Origin: Rhodoblastus sp. 17X3
GTDB lineage: Bacteria > Pseudomonadota > Alphaproteobacteria > Rhizobiales > Beijerinckiaceae
Reading direction: 5' to 3'
Assembly: GCF_030056575.1 (NCBI RefSeq)
Contig: NZ_JASHHX010000021.1
Location: 1-64,000 of the forward strand
DNA length: 64,000 nt
The translations under genes and the position numbers were made by a program. Below are positions 52,504 to 63,412 of this stretch, piece by piece. The notes below the pieces were generated by a model. That model saw only the letters and a list, made by a program, of their open reading frames with translations. It searched no databases and was not told the DNA's origin. Within the stretch, counting starts at the first letter, position 1. Each line of letters starts with the position of its first letter.

Positions 52504-55347
52504 GCGGCAGGGCGGCTCGCCCGGCCCTCCGCATCCGGGCCGACCGGGATGTGGAGGCGCGGCGGGACGGGGCGCCGCGGCGGGAGGCGGAGGCGGCGCC
52601 ATGTGCGGGGCCGGGGGAGGCGGGGCCATGCGGGGCGCCGGAGGCGGCGGCGCAACATGCGGAGCCGGAGGCGGCGGCGCGACACGCGGAGGCGGAGGGG
52701 CCAAATGAGGCGCGGCTGGCGGCGGGGGTGGCGCCACATGCGGCGCAGGCGGCGGAGCGATGCGCGGCTGGGGCGGCGGAGGAGGCGCCACATGCGGAGC
52801 CTGCGGCGGGGCGATATGCGGCGCGGGCGGCGGCGCCACATGAGGCGCAGCCTGAGGCGGAGGCGGGGCGACGGGACGCGGCATTGCGGGCGCCGGACGA
52901 GGGGCGATCGGCGCGGGCGCAACTTGCGGCACGGGCGCAACTTGCGGCGCGGGGGCCACGCGGGGCGCGGGCGCCGCTGGCGCAGTCGGACGGGGCAAAG
53001 GCGCTCCGCCCGGAGCGACGGGAGCGACCGGAGCCGCGCCGGTCGGCGCCGCTGGCGCAGTGGGACGAGGCAAAGGCGCTCCGGTAGGGGCGGCGGGAGC
53101 AATCGGGGCTGCGCCAGTTGGCGCGCCGGGATGGGGCAGGGGCGCGCCGCCCGGGACGGCGGGAGCAACCGGAGCTGCGCCAGTCGGCGCTGCGGGACCG
53201 CCGGGATGGGGCAGGGGCGCGCCGCCGGGGACGGCAGGAGCAACCGGAGCTGCGCCAGTCGGCGCCGCTGGCGCAGTCGGACGGGGCAGGGGCGCGCCAC
53301 CCGGGACGGCGGGAGCACCCGGGGCTGCGCCAGTCGGCGCTGCGGGGCCGCCGGGATGGGGCAGGGGCGCGCCACCGGGGACGGCGGGAGCAACCGGAGC
53401 TGCGCCAGTCGGCGCTGCGGGACCGCCGGGACGGGGCAGGGGCGCGCCGCCCGGGACGGCGGGAGCAACCGGAGCTGCGCCAGTCGGCACCGCGGGGCCG
53501 CCGGGATGCGGCAAAGGCGCTCCGCCCGGGGCGACGGGAGCACCCGGGGCTGCGCCTGTCGGCGCTGCGGGCGCTCCGGGATGGGGCAGGGGCGCGCCGC
53601 CCGGGACGGCGGGAGCGCCCGGGGCTGCGCCCGTCGGCGCTGCGGGCGCGGCGGGATGAGGCAAAGGCGCGCCAGCCGGCGCGCCGGGAACGGCCGGCGC
53701 CGCGGGGGCTCCGGGCGCGGCCGGGAGGGCAGGCCGCAGGCCGCCGGGTTGTGGAATCGGCGGCGCCGCGCCGGGAACAGGCGCTCCGGGAGCGGGAGTT
53801 CCAGGAACTGCGCCTCCCGGCGCCGGAGTGCCAGGCACAACGCCCCCCGGAGCCGGGACGCCCGGCGCAGGCGCCGGGGCGCCCGGCGGGAGTTGCGCGC
53901 GGCGGTTGAAATTATTGTAGTAATCCTGCGCCGCAGGAACCTGCGTCTGGACCACGGCAGGCGCGTGGAACAGGCCCATTTTCGCCGCCACGGCGGCGCC
54001 GACGAGCGGCGCGACGACCATCGGCAGCGGCAGCAATCCGGGGTGCGGCGGCGGGGGCGGCGGCTCGTCCACGATCATGACCGGCGGCGGCAGATAGCCG
54101 AAGGGCGGCGGCGGCGCCCAGTCCGGATCGTCGAACACGTAATAGGGCCGGCGAAAATAGACGACCTCGTCCGGCGGAGGAGGCGGCACGTCGAATTCAA
54201 CGACGTCGAACTCCTCCGGCGCCGCCAAAGGCGCGCGCAGATAGGACAGCCGCAGGCGCGCGTCCTCGGCATGGGGGCCACGCGGATAGGCGCGCAGATA
54301 GCTCCAATAGGCGTTCGGCGAATTGGCGAGATAGGCCCGCCGCCAGGTGAGCGCCTCGCGGCGCAGCGCCAGCATGGCGCGCACGCGCGGCGCATAGCGC
54401 GAGTCCGGATAGGCGACGAGGAAATCGCGGTAGCCCTGGATCGTGTCGCGTTCGAGGGTGGCGGCGAAGGCGTCCTCGACCGGATATTCACGGATGGGCC
54501 GCGCCTGCAACCTTGTATAGGCCTCGGCGGCGACCGGCGGCGGCGCGTCCGGCGCGCGGGCGATCAGCGCGGGCGCGGTGGCGAGTTTCGATTCGTCCCA
54601 CGGAATGACTGCGCCCTTGGTGACCTCGGAAACGCGCATGCGAGTCTGGGCGAAGGCCTCGTCGATCGGCAGTCCGGGCTGGCGCAAGGCTTCCGCGAGC
54701 GCCTGGGCGTAGACTCCATAGGGGCCAGTCTCGTTCGGCGCGACCGAGCCCGGCGCGGCGTTGAAGGCGTAAAGCCCGCCCGGACCGGGCTCGACCAGGG
54801 CGAGGCCGCCCGCCAGGGGCTCCCCGGTCTGGGCGAAGGAATTGATTCGCGCCGCGTCGAGCACGACCACCCGCGCCTTGAGCGGCAATTGCGCCAGTGG
54901 CTGCAGGTAATCGCTCAGCCGCACCGCCTCCAGCGGGACATTGGCCGCGCGCGGAATCGCCGCCTCGACGGGAGCGATGTAGTTTTCGCCGGCATATTGC
55001 AGGCCGCGGCCTGCAATATAGACGAAGGCGATGGCGTCCGGACCGGCGGCGGCGGCCTTGTCGATGAATTCGCGCAGCGCCTTGCGCAGGCCGTCCTGAT
55101 CGAGATCGGCGGCGCCGGCGACGTCGAAGCCCGCGCGCTGCAGCGTGTCCGCGATGAGGCCGGCGTCATTGGCGGCGGAAGACAGCGGGCCCGTCTTGTA
55201 GGCGGCTTCTCCCACGACCAGGGCGATTCGCGGAGAAACGCCGGGCGCCGGCTGCGCCGCGCCGAAGGGCGCTCGCACGAAGATCGCCCCGATAAAGAAC
55301 ATGCCGGCGGCGAATCGTAATTTCGTGCTTTTGGGCCTGAGCCTCAT
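52501..55347 (-). CDS. Secreted caspase-fold protein without catalytic dyad, with Pro-rich repeat tail
   Basis: A 948-residue protein. Signal peptide about 1-31; caspase p20-like domain about 35-275 (ALVVGEAAYKTGPLSSAAND, then AFVYIAGRGLQYAGENYIAP). The usual catalytic His of S-G-H-G is Arg114 and the Cys of D-A-C-R is Ala166, so it should not be a protease. A helical repeat-like segment (about 285-365) has YPDSRYAPRVRAMLALRREA. Then Pro-rich linkers, one hydrophobic stretch (PMVVAPLVGAAVAAKMG) and, from about residue 510, nine units of GGAPLPHPGGPAAPTGAAPV-type 25-residue repeats and a PPPAPHVAPP tail. ATG at 55347 with GGAGG upstream. Role unknown. Confidence 0.8.
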   Translation of the reverse strand: MRLRPKSTKLRFAAGMFFIGAIFVRAPFGAAQPAPGVSPRIALVVGEAAYKTGPLSSAANDAGLIADTLQRAGFDVAGAADLDQDGLRKALREFIDKAAAAGPDAIAFVYIAGRGLQYAGENYIAPVEAAIPRAANVPLEAVRLSDYLQPLAQLPLKARVVVLDAARINSFAQTGEPLAGGLALVEPGPGGLYAFNAAPGSVAPNETGPYGVYAQALAEALRQPGLPIDEAFAQTRMRVSEVTKGAVIPWDESKLATAPALIARAPDAPPPVAAEAYTRLQARPIREYPVEDAFAATLERDTIQGYRDFLVAYPDSRYAPRVRAMLALRREALTWRRAYLANSPNAYWSYLRAYPRGPHAEDARLRLSYLRAPLAAPEEFDVVEFDVPPPPPDEVVYFRRPYYVFDDPDWAPPPPFGYLPPPVMIVDEPPPPPPHPGLLPLPMVVAPLVGAAVAAKMGLFHAPAVVQTQVPAAQDYYNNFNRRAQLPPGAPAPAPGVPAPGGVVPGTPAPGGAVPGTPAPGAPVPGAAPPIPQPGGLRPALPAAPGAPAAPAVPGAPAGAPLPHPAAPAAPTGAAPGAPAVPGGAPLPHPGAPAAPTGAAPGAPVAPGGAPLPHPGGPAVPTGAAPVAPAVPGGAPLPRPGGPAAPTGAAPVAPAVPGGAPLPHPGGPAAPTGAAPGAPAVPGGAPLPRPTAPAAPTGAAPVAPAVPGGAPLPHPGGPAAPTGAAPVAPAVPGGAPLPHPGAPTGAAPIAPAAPTGAPLPRPTAPAAPTGAAPVAPVAPGGAPLPRPTAPAAPAPRVAPAPQVAPVPQVAPAPIAPRPAPAMPRPVAPPPPQAAPHVAPPPAPHIAPPQAPHVAPPPPPQPRIAPPPAPHVAPPPPPAAPHLAPPPPRVAPPPPAPHVAPPPPAPRMAPPPPAPHMAPPPPPAAAPRPAAPPHPGRPGCGGPGEPPCR
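52990..53680. repeat. 75-base tandem repeat coding for Pro/Ala/Gly repeats
   Basis: About nine copies of a 75-base unit plus a partial one, each coding 25 residues of the GGAPLPxPxxPAAPTGAAPx type on the minus strand; one unit is shortened to 22 residues. Copies differ at scattered bases, so the array is not brand new. Copy number may vary between strains and is prone to assembly error. Confidence 0.85.
54994..55019. repeat. 26-base perfect palindrome inside the pseudo-caspase gene
   Basis: The 26 bases read the same on both strands (half-site ATATTGCAGGCCG). They code exactly for the IAGRGLQYA stretch that replaces the catalytic His motif. It may be chance, a footprint of a mobile or repair event, or a binding site. 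Confidence 0.75.
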
Positions 55348-55481
55348 CTTGTTTTCTCCTCCGCAATCCAATCGACCGGCAGCGCGAACAGAATGTGCGC
55401 CCGTGGCGAAGTTATGACGCGCCCAGGCGGCTGAACGCCAACTGAATGGACGGAGGCGGATTCAAGGGCGCGAAAGGCGGC

Positions 55482-56075
55482 TCAGCGCTGGACGATCACC
55501 TTCGAGCCAATGCGGACGCGATCATAGAGGTCGACCACGTCATTATTGGTCATGCGGATGCAGCCCGAGGACACCGCCTGGCCGATGGTGTCGGGCTCGT
55601 TGGAGCCGTGAATGCGGTAAAGCGTGCCGCCAATATAGATGGCGCGGGCGCCGAGCGGATTGCCGATGCCGCCGGGCATGTGGCGCGGCAGGTCCGGACG
55701 GCGGCGAATCATCTGCGCGGGTGGCGTCCAGTCCGGCCACTCGCGCTTGTTGGTGACGTGGTGGACGCCGCCCCATTCGAAGCCGGGACGCCCCACGCCG
55801 ACGCCATAGCGCAGGGCCTGTCCGTCGCCGAGGACATAATAGAGCCGGCGTTCGCGCGTCGAGACCACGACCGTGCCGGGCCTTTCGGCGCCGTGATAGG
55901 CGACGACTTCGCGCGGGATGGGCGAGGCAAAGGGCCGCCCCTCGCCCCGGCTCGATTCGCCCGAGAAAAGATCATCGAGGAAGAAGGCGCGCGCCGGCGT
56001 CGCCGCCGTCAGCGAAAGACCGGCGAGGATCAGAAATTTCGCCGCATGGGCGAGGATAGACGGACGGGACGGCAT
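55482..56075 (-). CDS. L,D-transpeptidase (ErfK/YbiS/YcfS/YnhG family)
   Basis: A 197-residue periplasmic enzyme with a signal peptide (about 1-30, ending ATPARA) and the YkuD domain. The catalytic motif is HGSNEPDTIGQAVSSGCIRM, with Cys as nucleophile, preceded by YGVGVGRPGFEWGG. It forms 3-3 cross-links in peptidoglycan or attaches proteins to it. It lies 110 bases upstream of the pseudo-caspase gene in the same direction, without overlap; a shared role is possible but not shown. Confidence 0.92.
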   Translation of the reverse strand: MPSRPSILAHAAKFLILAGLSLTAATPARAFFLDDLFSGESSRGEGRPFASPIPREVVAYHGAERPGTVVVSTRERRLYYVLGDGQALRYGVGVGRPGFEWGGVHHVTNKREWPDWTPPAQMIRRRPDLPRHMPGGIGNPLGARAIYIGGTLYRIHGSNEPDTIGQAVSSGCIRMTNNDVVDLYDRVRIGSKVIVQR

Positions 56076-56255
56076 GCGCGCTCCTGATCTGCGAAGCTTG
56101 TGATGCCCTTTAACGCGGCGAGTCGCCGCAGGGATGCAGCGATTAAGCGCAAAAAGCGGAAAATCTTCAATCGGGAAATAGGCGGTTTCGTCAGGTTGCC
56201 GCCTTGACGCAGCCGCGCTGGTTTTCTAAACAGGGCCTCCGACGTCAAGGCGTCC

Positions 56256-56330
56256 GGGCGATTAGCTCAGCGGGAGAGCACACCCTTCACACGGGTGGGG
56301 TCATAGGTTCGATCCCTATATCGCCCACCA
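56256..56330 (+). tRNA. tRNA-Val (anticodon CAC)
   Basis: A complete cloverleaf can be drawn: acceptor GGGCGAT/ATCGCCC, D arm GCTC/GAGC, anticodon stem CACCC/GGGTG with loop TTCACAC (anticodon CAC), and T arm ATAGG/CCTAT with TTCGATC. The CCA end is encoded. It reads GUG codons. The serine-recombinase gene of the mobile region begins 280 bases downstream on the other strand. Confidence 0.95.
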
Positions 56331-56611
56331 TCAAGTCTCCGGAAACTAGCGAATTTTCCAGGGAGGTGTCGTTTGTCGACATTTCCGTGGGTTACACGCG
56401 GATTTGGCCGTCTCCGAGCGCCAATCCACTGAATTTGGGCTGCGGCCCGGCGGATTTGGCGGAAAGTCTCTGCCGGTCGAAATTCCGTTTCCCGGATTTT
56501 TTTTTGGATGGATGTTGCTATCCGCCATCAAGGTGGCGGACGTGGGCGGCGTCGGCAACCGACTGTAATGGCCTCCGCGCGGCCGATAAGAAACGATCGT
56601 TCGTAGTCTGG
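56331..56611. other. Gap between tRNA-Val and recombinase gene
   Basis: No coding frame convinces. The stretch includes GGATTTTTTTTTGGATGG near 56495 and no copy of the tRNA-Val 3' end beyond the tRNA itself, so no attachment repeat is seen. It probably marks the left border of the mobile region. Confidence 0.3.
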
Positions 56612-58303
56612 TTAACGGCCTCCGAGCCAGTCGGCCGCGGGTTGTTGAAGGCCAAGTACGCGCCACTGCTCGGACCAGAGCATCGGCAGATCGACAAGTC
56701 GCGACCGGTTGAAACCGCGCGGCAGACAACCTCCGATGGCGGACTTCGCGAGATCTGGGGAGAGGAAGGCCAGCGACAGGATCATCCGAATCGACCGTTC
56801 GCTCTTGTGTTCGCGGGCTGCGAGGCTGGCGATCGTAATGGTGGGGTCGGTAACGAGTTCGTCGAGCCAGCGATGCGCTTCCGAGAACGCGTTGACGAAC
56901 ACTTCGCGCGCTCTCGTTCGCATAGCGCGATTGGGTCGCGGTTCGCTCGGGTCAGAAGACTGAACGATTTCACGTTTCCGACGAGTCGATCCTGGCGTCC
57001 ACGCCAAGACGATTTTTCGGCCTTGATCCTCTAAGGCGTCGACATCCGCCAGGACGATTTCGACCGTCCCGGCGCCGAGCGTGACGCTTTCGATCAGTCC
57101 TGCAATCTCGGCGTCAGACAGGGGACGCACATCTGGAACGGTCGCCGACCTCGCCGTTGCGGATGTGAGGTCGGCGCCGGCACAGCCTCGATCGAAAGCC
57201 TGCTGGCTTGGCTGTCCGGACATATGCTTTTTCACAGCGCCGGTCACGAACGCCTCGATCTGCGGCGCCGAAACCCTGACGATCGAACCCGCGTCCTGCG
57301 TTCGACCGGTCAGCGCCGCGCGCGAGACATAGTATCGCCAACGGCGCGATCCTTTGGCCGCAAAGCTCGCGCCCATTCGATTGCCCCGATCGTCGAACAG
57401 CTTGCCGGCGAGAAATGAAAGCTCGTCCTTCGCGGCTTCCCTTCGCAGTTGGGTCTGGAAGGCGAGCCTGGTTTGCGCCCTGTCCCAGACCTCCCGATCG
57501 ACGATAGCGGAATGAAGCCCGTTATGAAGTTGGTCTTTATGCCGCAATTTGCCGATGTAAATCGGGTTCGACAGGATCGAATACAGGTGGCCTCGCGATA
57601 GGCGCTTCCCGCCCGTCGCTCGGCCAGTGCCCGTGACCCGGATCGGGGACGTTGCGCCCTCCGCGTCGAGCGCAGCCTTCAACCGCACGACGCTGCCGAG
57701 CTCCAGATAGCGGCGAAACAGCATCCGAACGAAATCGGCGTCCGCCTCGACAACTTGTAGAGCCCGGTTTACCACCCGGTAGCCGACCGGAAGCGCGCCG
57801 CCCATCCAGATGCCCTTCTTCTTCGAAGCCTCGACCTTGTCGCGAATGCGCTCGCCGGTGATCTCGCGCTCGAACTGGGCGAAGGAGAGCAGCATGTTGA
57901 GGGTCAACCTGCCCATGCTGGTCGTCGTGTTGAAGGACTGCGTGACCGAGATAAAGGACACGCAATGGGCGTCGAATAGCTCGACCAGTTTGGCAAAATC
58001 AGCCAGCGATCGGGTCAATCGGTCTACTTTGTAAACGACGATGACGTCGAAACGTCTGGCCCGAACGTCGTTGAGCAGGCGCTGTAACGCCGGGCGATCC
58101 ATCGTCCCGCCCGAATAACCGCCATCATCGTAGTGTTCTCGAAGGAGCTTCCAGCCTTCATGGGCCTGGCTCTTGATGTAGGCTTCGGAGGCCTCCCGCT
58201 GATTGTCGAGCGAGTTGAAGTCCTGCTCCAAGCCGCTGTCGGTCGAGACGCGGGTGTAGATTGCACATCGCAACGCCTTTGCTGGTTTCGCGTCATTGCG
58301 CAT
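56612..58303 (-). CDS. Large serine recombinase
   Basis: A 563-residue site-specific recombinase: resolvase domain with the catalytic Ser in CAIYTRVSTDSGLEQDFNSL and the Arg cluster VYKVDRLTRSLADFAKLVE, then a recombinase domain (GYRVVNRALQVVEADADFVR, then LSRGHLYSILSNPIYIGKLR), a zinc-ribbon-like region without clear Cys pairs, and a C-terminal part with a helix-turn-helix (ITIASLAAREHKSERSIRMI). Such proteins integrate phages and islands. GGAGG lies five bases before the ATG at 58303. It overlaps the DUF2924 gene by 11 bases; the three genes form an operon. Confidence 0.92.
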   Translation of the reverse strand: MRNDAKPAKALRCAIYTRVSTDSGLEQDFNSLDNQREASEAYIKSQAHEGWKLLREHYDDGGYSGGTMDRPALQRLLNDVRARRFDVIVVYKVDRLTRSLADFAKLVELFDAHCVSFISVTQSFNTTTSMGRLTLNMLLSFAQFEREITGERIRDKVEASKKKGIWMGGALPVGYRVVNRALQVVEADADFVRMLFRRYLELGSVVRLKAALDAEGATSPIRVTGTGRATGGKRLSRGHLYSILSNPIYIGKLRHKDQLHNGLHSAIVDREVWDRAQTRLAFQTQLRREAAKDELSFLAGKLFDDRGNRMGASFAAKGSRRWRYYVSRAALTGRTQDAGSIVRVSAPQIEAFVTGAVKKHMSGQPSQQAFDRGCAGADLTSATARSATVPDVRPLSDAEIAGLIESVTLGAGTVEIVLADVDALEDQGRKIVLAWTPGSTRRKREIVQSSDPSEPRPNRAMRTRAREVFVNAFSEAHRWLDELVTDPTITIASLAAREHKSERSIRMILSLAFLSPDLAKSAIGGCLPRGFNRSRLVDLPMLWSEQWRVLGLQQPAADWLGGR

Positions 58304-58877
58304 CGGGGCTCCTCCCAACGCCGTCGGCCTGCGTTTTCCGCAATCCGAAGAACCGGTGGCCGTTCCAGTTGGCGCCGGTGATTGTCCTGGCGACCTTCGA
58401 AAGGCTCGAATAAGTCTCGCCGTTCCAGGCGAAGCCCTCGTCGAGAATCATCACACGGTGCAATTGCCCCCGCCATTCTCGAACGAGCAGGGCGCCGGGC
58501 CGAAGTGCGACGCCATCCTTCGACGCCGCGGACCGCGGAGCGAAGCGCGGCGCTGAAGATGGCTCCGCCTCGGAGGGCGATCCTCGGATTCTGCGCAACG
58601 TCGCTGGGTCGAGCCCGCCCAGGGTCGCGACCTGCAAGCGATACGCAAGCACTCGTGTGAGTAGCCACCTAGGGAGATGGGCGGGGAAAGTCCCGCCCAA
58701 TTGATTACGCCATCGCAGGCGAAGCTGCGTGAAATCGAGTCGAGCCAGTTCGCCGATTTCGGCGGCAAGGGTCTCCTGCGCCTTGGACCCAACCGGCCGA
58801 CCAGCAGGCGGCAAAGCCGCCGGCTTTGAAGCCGTCGACTGGGCGCTTTTCGCGACCGGTTTCGATCTCGCCGTCAT
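58293..58877 (-). CDS. DUF2924 family protein
   Basis: A 194-residue basic protein with the DUF2924 pattern LARLDFTQLRLRWRNQLGGT, LPRWLLTRVLAYRLQ, and HRVMILDEGFAWNGETYSSL, ending near ITGANWNGHRFFGL. DUF2924 genes nearly always sit just upstream of a large serine recombinase in Alphaproteobacteria, so it is likely a recombination accessory or DNA-binding factor; no function is proven. Its ATG overlaps the stop of the DUF3489 gene. Confidence 0.88.
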   Translation of the reverse strand: MTARSKPVAKSAQSTASKPAALPPAGRPVGSKAQETLAAEIGELARLDFTQLRLRWRNQLGGTFPAHLPRWLLTRVLAYRLQVATLGGLDPATLRRIRGSPSEAEPSSAPRFAPRSAASKDGVALRPGALLVREWRGQLHRVMILDEGFAWNGETYSSLSKVARTITGANWNGHRFFGLRKTQADGVGRSPDAQ

Positions 58878-59548
58878 TACGGCGCCTCGGCGATGGAATT
58901 TGCAGGCTCTGGCTCCGCTAAGGTCGGTCCTGTTTCGATCCGGTAGATCGAGCCGCGCACGCGGTCGGAACGATCCGACACGATTTTGTATCCGCGCTTT
59001 CGAAGGCCGGTGAGCGCAGCCCGTGTCGTATGGGGCAGCCACTTCGTTGCGGCGATCAGGTCGGCGACGTCAGCACCACGATCGCGCTCAAGCAGGGCGA
59101 TTACGTCCGCGATCTTGCTTCCGGGGCGCGGCGCTCCCGAAAGCGGTTTCAACTTCGTTTCCGTTGGAGACGTATTGATTTCGAATTGCGGACACGTTGC
59201 TAGAGCCAGGCGCGTAGCGACCGCTGCTGGCGTGGCATTTTGTCGGTCGTCCGCAGGTTCGGATTGTCGCGAAGCCGCGTCTGCCGCCGCCTCTCCTGCT
59301 TTGACTGCTTTCGCTCCGGCCGCTGTCAACTTGAGCGCGCAGGACGCGCCAGTCGCATCGTCACGACGCCAGACAGGCGACGAAGGCTTCGCCTTCACCT
59401 CCCGGACATATCCGGATCCGAGCAACTTCTCGCCAGTCTTGCGAAGCTGAGCGCCTCGCATCTTCGTCGGCAGCAAAACGCACTTATCGTCGCGCATTGC
59501 AGCGGCGCTCAAAATTGCGCGTTGCGCATCGGTTAGCCTGGTGGACAT
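58877..59548 (-). CDS. DUF3489 family protein
   Basis: A 223-residue protein. The C-terminal DUF3489 domain (PGSKIADVIALLERDRGADV, ATKWLPHTTRAALTGLRKRG, then YKIVSDRSDRVRGSIYRI) looks like a winged helix. The N-terminal part (LTDAQRAILSAAAMRDD) resembles a second DNA-binding unit. It is the first gene of the recombinase operon. ATG at 59548 with AAAGGAAA upstream is preferred to an upstream ATG. Confidence 0.86.
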   Translation of the reverse strand: MSTRLTDAQRAILSAAAMRDDKCVLLPTKMRGAQLRKTGEKLLGSGYVREVKAKPSSPVWRRDDATGASCALKLTAAGAKAVKAGEAAADAASRQSEPADDRQNATPAAVATRLALATCPQFEINTSPTETKLKPLSGAPRPGSKIADVIALLERDRGADVADLIAATKWLPHTTRAALTGLRKRGYKIVSDRSDRVRGSIYRIETGPTLAEPEPANSIAEAP

Positions 59549-59733
59549 GGCAGTTTCCTTTCGCGTCTCGGGGCCGGAACCTCTCCAGCCCGTCACTGAC
59601 GCGAGCCCCGGATCGGATCGACCTTCGGGGCTAAGGGCAATCCGCGGCCTCTATATGCTCGCGGACGTCCGTACACATGCTTGCTTTGCAAGCGAAAGCC
59701 AGTCCTTTCTTGCTTTATCGCGCAATCGGTTCT

Positions 59734-59773
59734 CAACCTTGTCAAGGTTGGGGTCGAGGGTTCGAATCCCTTC
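59734..59773 (+). pseudogene. 3' remnant of a tRNA-Gly gene
   Basis: Anticodon stem-loop CAACC-TTGTCAA-GGTTG, variable GGGTC and T arm GAGGG-TTCGAAT-CCCTT match the 3' half of alphaproteobacterial tRNA-Gly(GCC), except that the anticodon reads GTC. The D arm, 5' acceptor strand and a pairing 3' acceptor are missing. Its position between the recombinase operon and the insertion sequences suggests an attachment-site scar. No coding value is expected in 59549-59800. Confidence 0.65.
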
Positions 59774-59800
59774 AGTTTTTTAATGAAAGTCAATGCATTA

Positions 59801-60621
59801 GGGACTTTTGGGATTCAGGATTCCCATTTTTAGCTTGGCGTGATTCAAGCTTTGGATGAAACGCTTCGTATTGACGGACGCCCAATGGGCGAAGATGGAG
59901 CCGCATTGCCTCTGCAAGTCCAGTGATCCCGGCCGCAGCGGCAGAGACAACCGACTTTTCGTGGAGGCGGTGCTGTGGATCGCGCGCACAGGAAGTCCCT
60001 GGCGCGATCTACCGGCGCTTTTCGGGAAATGGAGCACCGCACACACGCGTTTTCGCGACTGGGTGAAGGCCGATGTCTGGCAGCGAATGTTCGACGCTGT
60101 CTCTGATGAGCCCGACATGGAATATGTCATGGTCGATGCGACGATCGTGAAGGTCCATCGCCACGGTCAGGGCGCAAAAGGGGGACTTCGATCCAGGCCA
60201 TAGGCAAATCCAGAGGCGGCATGACCACAATAATTCTGGCGCTCACCGATGCGCTCGGTAATCTCGTGCGCTTTCGTCTGATGCCGGGGCAGCGTTTCGA
60301 CGCCGTCGATGTGCCGCCGTTGATCGAAGGACTGTCTTTCGCGGCGCTGATCGCCGACAAGTCCTTCGACAGCAACGCCATCATCGCAGATCTCGACGAG
60401 CGCGGCGCCAAGGTCGTGATTTCCCAACATCCGCGCCGCAGCCAGCCGCGCAAAATCGATCTGGAGATGTATAAATGGCGGCATCTGATCGAAAATTTCT
60501 TCGGTAAGCTCAAAGAGTTCAAGCGCATCGCGATGCGAGCCGACAAGACAGATCAGAGCTTCTCCGCCATGATCCATCTCGCGGCCGCCGTGATAAGCTC
60601 ACGGTGAATCCCAACAGACCC
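59801..60621 (+). mobile_element. IS5-family insertion sequence (IS427-like)
   Basis: An 821-base element with terminal inverted repeats GGGACTTTTGGGATTCA (left) and the complement of GGGTCTGTTGGGATTCA (right), flanked by TA at both ends as the likely target duplication. It holds one transposase gene read through a frameshift. Confidence 0.85.
59856..60607 (+). CDS. IS5-family transposase, two frames joined at A4G5
   Basis: The first frame (59856-60203) has the N-terminal domain and the first catalytic Asp in MVDATIVKVHRHGQGAKGG. The second frame continues from TSIQAIGKSRGGMTT to the stop at 60607 and holds the second Asp (LIADKSFDSNAI) and the Glu (HLIENFFGKLKEFKRIA). The change of frame falls on AAAAGGGGG at 60176-60184 and needs a -1 shift. 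Related elements use programmed frameshifting at such runs, so the roughly 250-residue product may be active; a mutation cannot be excluded. Confidence 0.82.
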
Positions 60622-60674
60622 TAGTGAACCGCCCCGGATTTATCGGAGGCCCCAACTCCTGAGAGGATGGGGCT

Positions 60675-63069
<2,395 letters not shown>

Positions 63070-63412
63070 CAATACGTCTCGATCAAATACACCGAGCGGT
63101 TGGCGGAAGCGGGCGTTGAGCCTTCGGTCGAAAGTGTGGGCGATTCCTACGACAATGTTCTCGCCGAAACGATCAATGGCCTTTACAAGGCCGAGGTCAT
63201 CTACCGGCGCGGACCTTGGCGGAATTTTGAGGCCGTCGAGTTCGCGACGCTCGAATGGGTGGATTGGTTCAACAACCGCCGCCTCCTGGAGCCAATTGGC
63301 AACATTCCGCTGGCGGAAGTGGAGGAACGCTATTACGCGTCGTTGACGCCCTCCGCTATCGCGGCGTGATTTGACAAAAACGACCTCCGGCGAAGCCGGG
63401 GCGGTTCAGTTG

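Noticed and set aside
53060-53659. Plus-strand frame reading like a collagen-type Gly/Ala/Pro repeat protein
   Set aside because: It is the antisense of the 75-base Pro-rich repeat of the pseudo-caspase gene; any GC-rich repeat with a period divisible by three is open on several frames.
52990-53680. Regularly spaced repeats that could suggest a CRISPR array
   Set aside because: The units are directly adjacent, lie in a coding frame, and there are no unique spacers or cas genes.
59593-59793. Minus-strand frame with KGFEPSTPTLTRLRT
   Set aside because: This is the well-known artefact of translating a tRNA gene backwards; here it marks the tRNA-Gly remnant.
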